DNA from: an uncultured Lachnospiraceae bacterium
GTDB lineage: Bacteria; Bacillota; Clostridia; Lachnospirales; Lachnospiraceae
DNA length: 5,573 bases
Reading direction: 5' to 3'
NCBI GenBank assembly: GCA_902803015.1
Contig: CADCOL010000274.1
Location: 1-5,573, forward strand
Below the pieces are notes generated by a model, which had not been told where the DNA came from, ran no database searches, and saw only the letters and a list, made by a program, of their open reading frames with translations. The position numbers and the translations under genes are program-made. Shown here piece after piece: positions 5,572-5,573 of this stretch. Position 1 is the first letter of the stretch. Each line of letters opens with the position of its first letter.

Positions 5572-5573
5572 CA

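Overview
The window looks like chromosomal DNA from a low-to-moderate GC Firmicute, most likely a Clostridia/Lachnospiraceae-type gut or rumen bacterium. The reasons are the Firmicute gene order rimP-nusA-ylxR-ylxQ-infB, AAGGAGG-type ribosome binding sites, a TTG start codon, a short NusA of Bacillus/Clostridium type, and a long soluble PAS/GGDEF/PAS/GGDEF/EAL protein of the kind common in that family. The genus is an inference from these features and was not tested by a search.

Region 1 (1-2580, minus strand) is the translation/transcription-factor operon. It runs from a strong promoter (-35 at 2575-2580, extended -10 at 2552-2560) through a short leader with a terminator-like hairpin (2498-2526). 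It continues into rimP (30S maturation), nusA (elongation/termination factor), ylxR/rnpM (small RNA-binding regulator of RNase P), ylxQ (L7Ae-like RNA-binding protein) and the first 43 codons of infB (IF2), which runs off the left edge. Gene junctions tighten downstream: 51 nt, 18 nt, an 11-nt overlap with a TTG start, then an ATGA overlap. This suggests translational coupling.

Region 2 (about 2581-2760) holds a divergent promoter and a plus-strand tRNA-Ala with anticodon CGC and the G3:U70 alanine identity pair. Region 3 (2761-5388, minus strand) is one 875-residue hybrid cyclic-di-GMP enzyme whose stop codon directly abuts the 3' end of the tRNA. Its first GGDEF and its EAL domain keep their catalytic motifs, while the second GGDEF is degenerate. 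Region 4 (5389-5573) is a second divergent intergenic region with a minus-strand promoter for the c-di-GMP gene and a plus-strand promoter for a tRNA-Glu (anticodon CTC) at the right edge.

Most of the window is conserved housekeeping DNA and I see no mobile element, CRISPR array or clearly new system. The points most worth a second look are the leader attenuator in front of rimP-nusA (a candidate NusA autoregulation site), the acidic Tyr/Glu repeat tail of NusA, the zero-spacing convergent tRNA/c-di-GMP gene junction without a visible terminator, and the pair of C34 isoacceptor tRNAs flanking the c-di-GMP gene.
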